Both the position numbers and the translations under genes were made by a program. The notes under the pieces are model-generated. The model was not told the origin of the DNA, did no database searches, and was given only the letters and a program-made list of their open reading frames with translations. A DNA stretch of 64,000 bases. It comes from Cucumis sativus (Eukaryota; Streptophyta; Magnoliopsida; Cucurbitales; Cucurbitaceae). The DNA is taken from positions 682,001-746,000 of the forward strand of contig NC_026661.2 of NCBI RefSeq assembly GCF_000004075.3, written 5' to 3'. This document shows, one piece after another, positions 12,333 through 22,543 of this stretch. Positions within the stretch are counted from its first letter, which is position 1, and the number at the start of each line of letters is the position of its first letter.

Positions 12333-12578
12333 ATGGGGATTCGTCAACTTCTTAAAAGAAACCAAGGAGTTTCAACAATTCCCAAAGGTTATTGTGCAGT
12401 CTATGTTGGAGAGAACCAAAAGAAACGGTTTGTGATCCCAATTACACACTTGAATCAGTCATGCTTTCAAGAGTTGCTTTCTCAAACTGAAGAAAAATTC
12501 GGTTACCATCATCCCATGGGTGGTCTTACTATTCATTGTAGAGACGACATCTTCACCGACCTCATCTCTCGTTTGTAG
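12333..12578 (+). CDS. SAUR family auxin-responsive protein (GYC type), shortened C-terminus
   Basis: An 81-residue, intronless protein holds the SAUR core: [39 protein letters not shown]. SAURs are small auxin-induced proteins; studied members bind and inhibit PP2C.D phosphatases, which keeps plasma-membrane H+-ATPases active and promotes cell expansion. The start at MGIRQLL was chosen over an in-frame ATG 18 codons upstream because it matches the family and its neighbours. The protein ends ISRL where sister genes read L-N-D-L: the codon after the last Leu is TAG, so the usual last three residues are lost. Glu-to-Lys (TEEK) also differs from the TEEE of its neighbours. It is probably functional, because these positions lie outside the core. 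Confidence 0.93.
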   Translation: MGIRQLLKRNQGVSTIPKGYCAVYVGENQKKRFVIPITHLNQSCFQELLSQTEEKFGYHHPMGGLTIHCRDDIFTDLISRL

Positions 12579-12675
12579 TATATCATTAATCTTGTAGAAT
12601 AGGGGCATTGAAAATAACCAAATCATTGTACATTTATTTTTTCAATTTTCATCCTTTCTTTTTTGTTTCCTTTGG

Positions 12676-12712
12676 TGGGGAGTAAAAAGTTTCCCTGCAC
12701 AAGGGAATTACT
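12676..12712 (+). terminator. Conserved SAUR 3' hairpin block, copy 1
   Basis: GGGGAG at 12677 is followed by TTCCCT (12691-12696), loop GCACA and AGGGAA (12702-12707), a perfect 6-bp stem. It starts 98 bases after the stop. It could be a 3' UTR or mRNA 3'-end element; 'terminator' is only the nearest category. Confidence 0.45.
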
Positions 12713-13678
12713 TGTGATGAAAATTAAAATGACTATAACTTTATTGGAAATGGAAGAGTATCATTCATTCCTTAAAAAGATATATCGTCTCTTTATTTTA
12801 TGGTTATGCTTCTCTTCTCTACATGTATGCAAGTCAGTAATATGGATGAATCTTCATTTTTTGAAACTTAGCTGTTACTATAAAGATATTAAACCATTTT
12901 CATTGACTTTCTTTTGGTTGGGTTGGATCAATGACAAAAAAAAAAAAAAAAAAAGAAATGCTGGTGAGATTTCATATCTCAAGTTAGGGTCAGAACTTTT
13001 TCGTAATTTTTGTCTTTACATGAAAATGCAGTTGGCTAAACCATAACCATACACTTTTTTCAAGCCTAAGACTGAAAGAAATTTTGCAAAATAACTCATA
13101 ACAACGTTTTATTTTAAGGCATGTTTTTTAATTGATTAAAATAAATTTTTTATGTTAAAAAACAGTTAGAGACATATATTATAAACCCATCAAAATTATC
13201 AAAATCACTTTAAAACGTGTAAAACTAAATATTAAGTTAGTCGTGAAATAATCAAAGTCTTGTTCGTGATTTTGAATACGTCAACAATGGTTTTAACTAT
13301 TTCAAACATACTCTTCCCTGACTTCAAACATCGATGTATTTTACCACAAATTCAAAGGTCTCTTTTGTTTAGCCATTTTAGTTGACCGCGAACAGTTTAA
13401 CTTTGTTCAAGATAATAACATCAGTTTAGTTGCTGTCATTTTTTAGCAAGTTATTGAGCAACATTGAAAATATTTGAATCATGTTGGTGTGTTATAGTCA
13501 ATTCTATTCGAGAAAATGGGGTCCGTTGGCCTCAACTTCTTTGTTGGTGTAGCAGTACTACACTACTAAGCTTAGGCATATTTCCAAACAGTGGAAGCTA
13601 ATAGTATTTCTTCCATTTAATGAAAATTTATCTATAAACTGTGTTATACAAGCAAGGTTGAAGAAAAATGTGGGATGT

Positions 13679-13912
13679 CCAAGGCTTGTCCTTGGCTATA
13701 ATTGGCCCACATTTCTTCTCACCAGTCTTCTGGGTCTTTTTCTTCAGAGCTAAATGGGGCCTTGCATTGGTTTCTTCCATTAAAAATGCAAGACAATGTA
13801 TTTACTAACTTCACTAGTAATTAGAAGACAAACCATGTGATGATTCCTAGCTCATGTCTCCTGCTAGGGGCGTTCAATAGTTTTGTAAATGCATCCTTAT
13901 CATCTATATATA
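13679..13912 (+). promoter_or_regulatory. SAUR promoter block, copy 2
   Basis: The perfect inverted repeat CCAAGGCTTGTCCTTGG is at 13679-13695, 360 bases before the ATG. AGAGCTAAATGGGGCC follows near 13747. The auxin-response core TGTCTC is at 13855-13860, 184 bases before the ATG, and TATATATA is at 13905-13912. Confidence 0.65.
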
Positions 13913-14038
13913 CACATTTGATATGGTTTAAACGCAATCACAGTTCTTCACTTTCTCATTCAAAAGAAACTTTCGTCCCATAAAAACGCGTTCGTCAACT
14001 TTTGAGTAGTTCTAAGTGTGTTTACTATAGTGTACAAT

Positions 14039-14293
14039 ATGAGGTTTCGCCAACTTCTTACAAGAAGCCAAGGAGTTTCAGCAATTCCCAAGGGTTACTG
14101 TGCAGTGTATGTTGGCGAGAGCCAAAAGAAGCGGTTCGTGATCCCAATAACGTGCTTGAATCAACCATGTTTTCAAGACTTGCTTCGTAAGACAGACGAA
14201 GAATTTGGTTACCATCATCCCATGGGCGGTCTTACTATTCATTGCAGACATGACTTCTTTACTAATCTCATCTCCCATCTAAATGTTCTATGA
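14039..14293 (+). CDS. SAUR family auxin-responsive protein (GYC type)
   Basis: An 84-residue, intronless protein starts MRFRQLL and carries [41 protein letters not shown] and a C-terminal LNVL. It is a tandem sister of the genes at 12333, 15463 and 17534. The start is the second in-frame ATG; the first (14018) would add seven residues not shared with its sisters. Changes specific to this copy are a Cys in ITCLNQP where others have Tyr or His, RKTDEEF for SQTEEEF, and RHDFF for RDDIF. These make it one of the more diverged intact copies, but the core is complete. The role is as for other SAURs: auxin-linked control of cell expansion. Confidence 0.94.
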   Translation: MRFRQLLTRSQGVSAIPKGYCAVYVGESQKKRFVIPITCLNQPCFQDLLRKTDEEFGYHHPMGGLTIHCRHDFFTNLISHLNVL

Positions 14294-14402
14294 GAAATTT
14301 ATTGACACTCTATAGTTTATTATCAATCCATAGACACTAGAAATAACCAACAATATGTACATTTTTTTTTCATTTTCCTCTTTTTTTGTTTCCTTTTTCA
14401 GT

Positions 14403-14438
14403 AGGGAGTTAAAATGTCTCCCTCACCAAGGAAATTGC
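14403..14438 (+). terminator. Conserved SAUR 3' hairpin block, copy 2
   Basis: GGGAG (14404-14408) pairs perfectly with CTCCC (14418-14422). The second possible stem is weak here (CCT/AGG). The block starts 110 bases after the stop. Confidence 0.45.
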
Positions 14439-15096
14439 TAATGATGAAAGTGAAGAGGTTCATTCATTGAAAAAAAAAAAACTTTCTATTTCGGTTATCC
14501 CTCTCTTTATATGTGCAAACTAGTAATACAGATGGATACGAATCTTACCATTTTATATTGACTCCTCTTGGTTTGGTTGCAATCAAACAAGCACTATGAA
14601 GAGGTTTCATATTTCAAATTTGGATCAAAATTCAATGTCCATTTCGTCTTTGCATAAAGATATAATATCTTTTGTTCATTATCAACCATGGTTGAGTCTC
14701 GAAAAGTGTACGCAGTATATCCATATAACCATATGCTTTTTCTCAATTCTAAGATTGGCTAGAATGACAATTTTACAGAGTATACCATTTACAAAACATT
14801 AAGTTGTCAAATGTGTAGTCTTCCATCAATTTGAAGACTCTCCTTCGCTTAGCTATCTTAGTCGGTAAACGGTTTAATTCTATTAGTCCTTTTCACTTTT
14901 ACTAAAGCTATTGAGCAGCATTAGACATCTTTGAATCATGTTGACCTGTCAAAGCAAAAACTGCTGTAGAAAATGGTTCCTTAATTTACTCAAATTTTGT
15001 TATGTTTTTGTTGGTTGATGCAGTAATTCCTCCACTTGATGAAATAATGACCATAGACTGTGTAATCTAAATGAAGTGCAAGCAAAATATATATGA

Positions 15097-15332
15097 TGTC
15101 CAAGAGTCTCTTGACATAACTGGCCCACAATTTCTAATCTCCATTACCTAGTCTTTTTCTTATGAGCTAAGTGGGGTTTTTTTCATTGAAATATACAAGG
15201 CAATGTATTTATTAAATTCACTAGCTGGATTGTACTAATTGGAAGACAAAGCATGTAAGGCCTCATAAGTTCATGTCTCCTACTAGGCCCCATCCATTAG
15301 TTTTGAGAAGACCTCTTTATCATCTATATAAG
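15097..15332 (+). promoter_or_regulatory. SAUR promoter block, copy 3
   Basis: The inverted repeat has decayed (CCAAGAGTCTCTTGACA near 15099), although its flanks GATGT and CTGGCCCACA are kept. TGTCTC lies at 15274-15279, 189 bases before the ATG, followed by TAGGCCCCATCCATTAG; TATATAAG is at 15325-15332. Confidence 0.6.
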
Positions 15333-15462
15333 TCCACATTTGATATAGTTTAGAAGCAACCACAAGTCTTCACATTCTAGTTTGAAAGAAAAAAAATTCT
15401 TCTCTCGAAAACGTGTTCTACGATTTCTCTTTGCTTTAAATATAGTAATTATACCGTTCAAC

Positions 15463-15717
15463 ATGAGGCTCATCCATCTTCTTAAAAGAAGCCAAGGAGT
15501 TTCATCAATTCCCAAGGGCTATTGTGCAGTATATGTTGGAGAGAGCCAAAAGAAGCGTTTCATAATTCCAATTAGTTACTTGAATCAACCATGTTTTCAA
15601 GAGTTGCTTAGCCAAACTGAAGAAGAATTCGGGTACCATCATCCAATGGGAGGTCTTACTATTCATTGCAAAGATGCCATCTTCACTAATCTCATCTCTC
15701 GTTTGAATGATCTATGA
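15463..15717 (+). CDS. SAUR family auxin-responsive protein (GYC type)
   Basis: An 84-residue, intronless protein starts [20 protein letters not shown], followed by [35 protein letters not shown] and ending LNDL. An upstream in-frame ATG at 15382 would add 27 basic and hydrophobic residues; it was rejected because no sister gene has such an extension and the region is part of the conserved 5' UTR. Ile replaces Val in RF(I)IPI, a conservative change. All conserved SAUR positions are present, so it is likely functional. The promoter has a TGTCTC core and a TATA box. Confidence 0.94.
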   Translation: MRLIHLLKRSQGVSSIPKGYCAVYVGESQKKRFIIPISYLNQPCFQELLSQTEEEFGYHHPMGGLTIHCKDAIFTNLISRLNDL

Positions 15718-15824
15718 GAGACGAATAACATTTTCAAAATACAAAAACTCTGATAGCTAGAAATAACCAACACTTCATGTACATTTTTTTTCTTTCATTT
15801 TCGTCATTTTTTTGTTTCCTTTAG

Positions 15825-15862
15825 TGGGGAGTAAAATAATGTTTCCCTGGTTAAGGAAATTA
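15825..15862 (+). terminator. Conserved SAUR 3' hairpin block, copy 3
   Basis: GGGGA (15826-15830) can pair with TCCC. Alternatively TTTCC (15842-15846) pairs with GGAAA (15855-15859). The block starts 108 bases after the stop. Confidence 0.45.
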
Positions 15863-17144
15863 CCCAAGGATGAAATGAAATGAAATAACTTCAGTTCTAC
15901 AGAAAATTTAAGAGGTTCATTCCTTAAAGAAGTATTTTCTCTATACCTTAGGTCATGCTTCTATTTTTATTTATGCAATCATGTGGATGAATCTCAATTA
16001 GAAAATATGCCAAATTCATTTATGTGTTGGTTCCTTTTAGTTTCAAATTTAAAATTTGAGTAAAAAAACTTAGTGGCAAGATATGATTGACCCTCCATAA
16101 AGACATAGCCATAACCACATAAACCCTATGCTTCTTAGTTCTTTGAATTCTAAGATTTTCCATCCTTCCGCCTTGTAACTGTTTTTGTTACCTTCCAGCC
16201 ATAAATGGAAAACTCAATATTGAGTTCTCAAACAAAACAATGTACTCCCAAGTTCTCATGAAACAAAATATTTCCCTACAACAACTTCTCTTTTCGAGTC
16301 CTCGTATAGTTCTTCCTCCTTGAAATTGAAATTTACATTACTGTGATTTTCATTGGTATAAAGTAAAGTCTCAATTGATCTTCATTCACCAGAAACCCAA
16401 ACAGCTCTGAAGTTTGAAGTTCTTCCAAAATCTAGTTTAAAGTTCATGTTAAAAGGGATAGAAGAAGTTATCAGTTGTTCCTACATCTTTTACAAGAAAA
16501 CTTGTTTCCCTTTCAAGATTTCTCTACATATTAGTCTGTTAAGAAATCAATATATAAAGAAAACAGAAAAACCTAAAGTAATTGAAAACCGACAAGATAT
16601 TTGCGTGATATAATAGCGTGTGTTAGCTAAGCTCACAAGGGGAGGAAGAACAATTTATTATTAGAGAGAATAATTCAGCGACACCTCTAAAGTTTAGAGA
16701 GTTTAATGCATTGGTCTAAACAATAGGGTCGAAATCCTAAATAATATAAATATGTCAAATATGAATTCAACTTAGGTTTTTGGGTTGTTGTCCCCGAACC
16801 CCATCATTGAAAAGATTAAGAGATTTTACTATCTTTATAAAATATATGAGGTACTTCTCTCATTGTCAATTGATTGTTAGATGAAATTTCTCATAAACAT
16901 ATTAGTCGCTATAAATAGTTAATGAACAACATTGGAAATGTTTGAATCACATTGACTTGTCAAAGAAAAATCTACTCTAGAAAATGGGTCCCTTTTAACT
17001 TGATATTCATTTATGTTTATGTTGATTGAGCAACAAGCTTCATCTCTTCTTTCTATTCTGCAAGATGTAGTATTTCCTCTATTTATTGAGATTATATCCA
17101 TAAACTGTGTAGTTTTAATAAAATGGCAGCAGAATGTGGAGTGT
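15863..17144. other. Spacer between tandem SAUR copies 3 and 4
   Basis: About 16150-16280 (CCTTGTAACTG, TACCTTCCAGCCATAA, CTCCCAAGTTCTCA) resembles 18350-18445 upstream of the frameshifted SAUR copy, showing the duplication unit includes this spacer. From about 16920 (TGAACAACATTGGAAATGTT) it resembles 13450 and 14890. No SAUR coding remnant was found here. Confidence 0.5.
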
Positions 17145-17398
17145 CCAAGGCTTGTCCTTGGCTACAACTGTCCCACAGTTTCTAATCACCATTTTCACAA
17201 GTCTTTTCTTTAGAGCTAATTGGGATCATGTATTTGTTTCTTCACTGAAAGTGAAACTTTTTTCAATGTCTTTGCCAACATCACTGACTGGATTGTAATA
17301 ATTGAAAGACAAAGCATGTGATGCTTCATAAGTTCATGTCTCTTACTGCTATGTCCCATCCAATAGCTTCTAAGGCGCTCTTTATAAAGTATATAAAT
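17145..17398 (+). promoter_or_regulatory. SAUR promoter block, copy 4
   Basis: The perfect inverted repeat CCAAGGCTTGTCCTTGG is at 17145-17161, 389 bases before the ATG. AGAGCTAATTGGG is near 17211, TGTCTC at 17337-17342 (197 bases before the ATG) and TATAAAT at 17392-17398. Confidence 0.65.
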
Positions 17399-17533
17399 AT
17401 AACATTGGATATGGTCTAAACGCAATCACAATTCTTTCACATCCTCAACCAAAAGAAGCTTTCTTCTCTCTAAAACTCGTTCTGTGATTTTCTTGTTGCT
17501 CTAAGTATACAGATTATATCGTACACTACAAAC

Positions 17534-17788
17534 ATGAGGCTTCAACATCTTCTTAAAAGAAACCAAGGAGTTTCTGCAGTTCCAAAGGGCTATTGTGCAG
17601 TCTATGTTGGAGAAAGCCAAAAGAAGCGATTCGTGATCCCCATAACTTACTTGAATCGACCATGTTTTCAACAGCTGCTTTGCCAAACTGAAGAAGAATT
17701 TGGTTACTATCATCCGATGGGCGGTCTTACAATTCATTGCAGAGACGACATTTTTACAGATCTCATCTCTAATATGAATGATCTATGA
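17534..17788 (+). CDS. SAUR family auxin-responsive protein (GYC type)
   Basis: An 84-residue, intronless protein starts [20 protein letters not shown], continues [20 protein letters not shown] and [14 protein letters not shown], and ends MNDL. It differs from its sisters by CFQQLLCQ, which adds a second Cys near the middle, and by ISNMNDL at the end. No in-frame upstream ATG competes. With the best preserved promoter block of the array, it is likely an expressed, auxin-responsive member. Confidence 0.94.
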   Translation: MRLQHLLKRNQGVSAVPKGYCAVYVGESQKKRFVIPITYLNRPCFQQLLCQTEEEFGYYHPMGGLTIHCRDDIFTDLISNMNDL

Positions 17789-17901
17789 GAGATGAACTGA
17801 AATTTATAGAAATGTAGTCAATCTTGTAGAATAGGAACATTAGAATTAACCAAAACCATGTACATTTTTTTCATTTTCCTTCTTTTTTTGTTTCCTCGTG
17901 A

Positions 17902-17940
17902 TGGGAGTAAAAGAATGTTTCCCTTCATTAAGGAAATTAC
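17902..17940 (+). terminator. Conserved SAUR 3' hairpin block, copy 4
   Basis: GGGAG at 17903 can pair with CCC near 17921. Alternatively CCTT (17922-17925), loop CATT, pairs with AAGG (17930-17933). The block starts 114 bases after the stop. Confidence 0.45.
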
Positions 17941-18474
17941 CAGTGATGGAAATGAAATGGCCACAACTTTACTTGAAATTGAAGAGATCTCTTACTTCAA
18001 AAAGTATTTTCCTTTATTCATGGCTATGCTTCTTTTCTCTGTTTATGTAAATAAATTATATGGATCACTTTTCTAGAGCCTGAGCATTCACAGAAAAGAT
18101 GGTAACCCATTTATATTGAGTATTGACTCTTTTTTTTGGCTTGACTGCATCAAACAAGCACAGTGAGGTTTATAATAACAAAAAAACATGATCAATTGAT
18201 TTTGTTAGTATATAATATCTGTTAATCATAATTAATAATAGGCCATGATTGGCCTTCCATGAAGATGCAGCATGTTCATATAAACAAATGCGTTTTTTCA
18301 CTTCTGAGAGTAGGTAACAAGACTATATTGTTTATGATAGTTTGATTCCTTCAGCCTTGTAACTCTTTTTCTTGCCTTCCAGCTATAAGTGGTATACATA
18401 TTATTGGATCTCAGGCAAAGCAAAGTGCTCCCAAGAACTCACAAACAAAAAGGATCTGATTATAATGTACATAT

Positions 18475-18716
18475 ATGGTGCTTCACAATCTTCTTAAAAG
18501 AAACCAAGAAGTTTCACTGAATCCTAAGGGATTTTCTGCAGTCTATGTTGGAGAAATGGTTGGTGATCCCGATAACTTGCTTAAATCAACCATGTTTTCA
18601 AGAATTTCTGTCGAACTGTAGAAGAACTTAGTTACCAACATGCTGTGGGTGGTCTTACTATTCATTGCAGATACGACATTTTCATCCATATCATCTCCCA
18701 TTTGAATGATTTGTGA
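18475..18716 (+). pseudogene. SAUR pseudogene with frameshifts
   Basis: It begins like a GYC-type SAUR (MVLHNLLKRNQEVS, then NPKGFSAVYVGE), but about 11 bases are missing where sisters encode the S-Q-K-K-R region. This puts the rest out of frame. The remainder is still recognisable in another frame ([17 protein letters not shown]), then shifts again before a GGLTIHC-like stretch (GTGGTCTTACTATTCATTGC). Its ATATGG start context lies after a spacer rather than the conserved promoter, whose inverted repeat and TGTCTC core were not found here. It is clearly inactivated as a protein-coding gene. Confidence 0.85.
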
Positions 18717-18829
18717 GAGATGCACTGACATCTACAATATATACAACCCATTTGTAGAATAGAGATATTAAATGTAACCAAAACTATGTGCATTCTTTCA
18801 TTTACTCATATTTTTTTATTTCCTTCAGA

Positions 18830-18866
18830 GGGGAGTAAAGGAATGTTTCCCTACATTAAGGGATTG
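18830..18866 (+). terminator. Conserved SAUR 3' hairpin block, copy 5 (behind the pseudogene)
   Basis: GGGGAG at 18830 is followed by TCCCT (18848-18852), loop ACATTA, and AGGGA (18859-18863), a perfect 5-bp stem. The block is kept although the gene is dead; it starts 114 bases after the former stop. Confidence 0.45.
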
Positions 18867-19921
18867 AATTGGCCATATCTTTCCTGAAAGTGGAAAAAGT
18901 TTATTGCTTGAAAAAGTATTCTCTGTGTCTTATATATGGCTTTACTTCTCTTCTTTACTTACGCAAACAATCTACTTGGATGAATATTAATTCTTAGACG
19001 ATACAAAAAAGAAGCTACATCATTCATATCAGCTGTTTTGGTTGCACAAACAACAATTTTCAATCTACAATCGAACTAATACCTTCACAACTAGTATTTT
19101 ATTTCAAAAAAATTTAAAACAGTTATCATCAATTCCCTCATTTCCTTAGATTTACCTATTGAGCAATTCAAGAAGCTGCTAGTAGCAAAAATGTTTCAGG
19201 GTTCTGATTTATTTCCAATTATGAGCGGATCATGAAGAAGAGAACCAAAGTTCAAATCTGTACAAGAGAACCTGTTTGATAAAACTGCTCAGAGATCCTG
19301 CTAGAGAGTACAACTTAGTTTCCTTAAGAGCTAGCTTTCCTTAAGATTCAAAATAGACAGAAAAGTAAGATAATGTTATTGTCTTTCCTCAAGTTACTTG
19401 GAGAAGATCATCATTCATTTATGAGATATATTTATTACAATTTCTACTTTGAGGTGCTCCATTCACATATGCAAGGGGAAATCCTGATTTTTCTTTCTCT
19501 AAAACCTTCACTGGTCTAGCACCTCCATGTTATATAGTCTAGGAATTATCTGCATGAATGCTATCTCCCTTATGATGGGATTAGGTAGTAGGGTAGAGCT
19601 GCAGGCCATGTACATATGACAGAGGCCACTGACTTGTTTAGGTCTGTCTGAACTTGTAACATTCATATTTATTTCATTGAACTTCAGCTGGCAGGCAAAG
19701 CCACGTGGTTCACTCTTATCTCTGTCCTTCACTGGGCCCAATTGGCTGATTTCCTCTCCACCACTTGTTGCTCAAGAGTTAAGGAGAACCGAAATATTTC
19801 ATCTTGTGTATATATAGAAGTGGATCCTAATGGAGTTCTCACCACATTTCCAAATTGTTCTATCTTCCATTCAAACATAACTTGAAACAAGACTTGCAGA
19901 ATCAGTATACAGTTTTCCATC

Positions 19922-20200
19922 ATGGGTATTCGTCTACCTGGTGTTGTTAATGCCAAACAAATTCTCCATAGGATTCGCAATTCAGATTCAATTCCAAAAG
20001 GTCACTTGGCTGTTTATGTTGGAGAAACACAGAGGAAGCGCTTTGTTGTACCTGTTTCTTACTTAAGTCATCCTTCTTTTCAGACATTGTTGAGTCAGGC
20101 TGAAGAGGAGTTTGGTTTCCATCATCCCATGGGAGGTCTCACGATTCCATGTAGAGAAGAAGCTTTCCTTAACCTCACTCAAAGTTTGAATGGCTCATGA
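19922..20200 (+). CDS. SAUR family auxin-responsive protein (GHLAVYVGE type)
   Basis: A 92-residue, intronless protein starts [18 protein letters not shown], then carries [49 protein letters not shown] and ends LNGS. The MG(I/F)RLP N-terminus marks the common SAUR clade that includes the Arabidopsis SAUR19-24 group, whose members inhibit PP2C.D phosphatases and raise plasma-membrane H+-ATPase activity. It lies inside the GYC-type array but is not a recent copy of those genes. It lacks their promoter block and 3' hairpin block. TATATATA lies at 19809-19816, 113 bases before the ATG. Confidence 0.95.
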   Translation: MGIRLPGVVNAKQILHRIRNSDSIPKGHLAVYVGETQRKRFVVPVSYLSHPSFQTLLSQAEEEFGFHHPMGGLTIPCREEAFLNLTQSLNGS

Positions 20201-21898
20201 TTCTCCACGTGGCTAGATTTAGTTTAGAAAATAGACAGAAGATTAGGGCCAACAATTTTGTCATTAGAAAATTCATCCTTCAGTTATTGTATAGCTCATT
20301 CTTTTGGTTTAAGGAAACTGAATAATGAATTACTCAATGCACATACTTTGGTTGGAAGTTCTCCCTTTATTAGTTGTCCATACATTAAGAAATATATATC
20401 AGAAAAAACAGCTAAATTTGTGCTAATAATCATTGCTTTCTTATGATTTTTCCCTCAAATGCACCTATTTTGGCCCTGAAGTCCTATCCTTGAAAGGCCA
20501 TGGCTGATCTTTCTCAAAATCATTGCAAAAGTCAAGATCTTTGAGGAGATTTTCCTGAGATTATGCAATATCAAAAGAGATTAAGGAAAAACTAGGCCAC
20601 AATTAGATAAGGATTAAGGACGGCATGAAAAGAAAAAAGGTATAGCTTTTTCTAAGTGGGACCATTCTAAGTTATTCACAAAGAAATGGTTAGTGTATTT
20701 ATACAATAACCAATAAGAAAGAAGTCCTTTTTGATGTTATGATAGACAGAACTATATGATGTGGTATCTTCAAGGATTGGACATGTCAACCACTATACAG
20801 TCAGAATCAGTTCTAACTTCTTAGAAGACAGAACTATGAAATCCCACAATGGCTAATCATATTCTCTGTAGCTCGGCAGGCACACTGATCACATTAACCG
20901 AGCCACTTCTCAGTTCTTCTTCACTTGTTTGTTCATCTTGATATATGACAAGAAGCTATTCTACAGCAATAAAGCATATCAAATTGAGTTGGACAAAATT
21001 TTCTTGACCAAATGTGTAAGGTCATGATGGTTCTAAGAGGAAGATGATCACTTGTAAAGGTGAGTCATAAATATGTTGGTTTTCCAGAACTTTTCTCTAA
21101 TGTTTTTGTACAACGGCAGGGTGGGGGATCAATCCTCCAACCTCGAGGAAGGGAGATGATGCCAATTACCGTTTAAATAGTCTGTTTTATAATTCTATCC
21201 CCTCTCACTCTGATCCTGTCTCACAAATTAGCACTTTTAATTATTCCTTGTCTTTTGCTAATCAATCCAGCTAGGCAGTTGAAAATTGTGGCCCATGATG
21301 TGATTTTTCTGAAAATTAACAGGTATTGAAGCAATGAAAATCAAGAATAGAATCTGTAACTCATATACTTGTTCTATCAGCTGGTAATGTGGAAAAACCA
21401 TCTGGGCCATCAATGCCAATGTCTACTTCCTCATATGGTTTGTGCTAAACTAAGACAACAATTAGTTGACGTCAACATTTTGGAAATAGTATGGTTTTTC
21501 ATTCAGTGAACTTATATTGAAAAGGAAAACACAGTTAAAGACATATACCACCAATGACAGTACAATTCAAAGAAAATAAGTAGCATGACTTTTCATTATC
21601 ATGTGCTGAAGCTCAAAAAACTCCACCAGTATATTCAAGATCAAGACAGAAGAACATGGCTTACTGATCAGTATTTGGAAGACAAAACCATGGGCTGCAC
21701 AAGCGCTTATCTCTTCCTAGGCCCCCATCCAAAGATTTCTAGCCATTGGTTTCATTACCTTTCAGTTTCATCATCTATATATACATTTGATTTCTTGTAC
21801 AAACACCAGTCTTCTCATTCCCTTTCATTTCTCAAGGAGCATTGAAATATATTCTTCTTCCTGCTAGGATTTCCTCCATCAATTGAATTAAAAAAGTC
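20201..21898. other. Intergenic spacer
   Basis: No gene was seen in 20201-21500. From about 21500 the sequence resembles 28430 onward, upstream of the intact SAUR at 28852: a CAGTGAA(C/T)T...TATACCACCAAT stretch and, at 21685-21760, the AAGACAAAACCATG...AAAGATTTCTAGCCATTGGTTTCA promoter segment. TATATATA is at 21777-21784. Confidence 0.5.
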
Positions 21899-22144
21899 AT
21901 GGGACTTCGTAATATTCTCCAGCGGTCATCAGTTCCGAAGGGCTATTGTGCAGTGTATGTTGGAGAGAATCAAAAGAAGCGATTCGTGATTCCGATAACT
22001 TACTTGAATCAGCCATGTCTACAAGATTTGCTTAGTCAAACTAGAGAAGAATTTGATTAGTATCATTCAATGGGTGGTCTCACATTTAACTGCAAAGATA
22101 ATATCTTCACTGAATTGATCTCTCAGTTAAACCAACAACTATGA
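21899..22144 (+). pseudogene. SAUR gene interrupted by a single in-frame stop
   Basis: The 82-codon frame is otherwise complete: [44 protein letters not shown], then TAG at 22058-22060 (codon 54), then YHSMGGLTFNC and LNQQL before TGA. In the sister gene at 28852 this codon is TAT (Tyr). No frameshift or deletion breaks the frame, so inactivation looks recent or concerns one allele. The truncated product would lack the HPMGGLTI half of the SAUR core. Other odd changes are CLQ for CFQ and HSM for HPM. Promoter and 3' block are both preserved. Confidence 0.85.
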
Positions 22145-22221
22145 GAGGAACAACAAATTTTTTGTAGAGTACAATTTTGATCAAGAACAATAGGCATAGA
22201 CATTCTTTATGTTTTCTTCCA

Positions 22222-22262
22222 TGGGAGTAAAAGAATGTGATCTCCCTGCATGAGGAAATTAC
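22222..22262 (+). terminator. Conserved SAUR 3' hairpin block, copy 6
   Basis: GGGAG (22223-22227) pairs perfectly with CTCCC (22242-22246); a short alternative is CCT/AGG across GCATG. The block starts 78 bases after the stop of the interrupted gene. Confidence 0.45.
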
Positions 22263-22543
22263 TAATGGATGACTTTATGGAAAATCAAGCGTTTCTTTCT
22301 CCAAAAATAACTTTGGAAATTACAAAAAAAATGAGATTATTTTGGAGGGTAGAAAGAGTTTTGAGATTGGTTTAAAAAAAATATTTTAAAAATAAATAAG
22401 TTGAAGAAAAAGTCTATATTACCCTTTTATAAAAAAGGCCCTAAAGATTAAATTTATGCCATTCTTCTCATTTTCCTTCTCCTCGTGTTCTCTTCTCGCG
22501 TGGCTTTCCCCTTCTCCCTCACTTTCTCTTCTACTAACGCAAA

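Larger units (their letters stand above)
12579..14038. other. Spacer between tandem SAUR copies 1 and 2
   Basis: It holds the conserved 3' hairpin block of copy 1, a poly(A) run near 12937 and, from about 13440, the duplicated upstream region of copy 2. No other gene was seen. Confidence 0.5.

Noticed and set aside
14078-14278. Antisense open frames through SAUR genes (also near 17501-17737, 28906-29118, 51071-51433)
   Set aside because: They mirror the conserved SAUR coding strand and have no independent features.
15382-15462. N-terminal extension of the third SAUR
   Set aside because: The region is shared 5' UTR; sister genes do not keep the frame.
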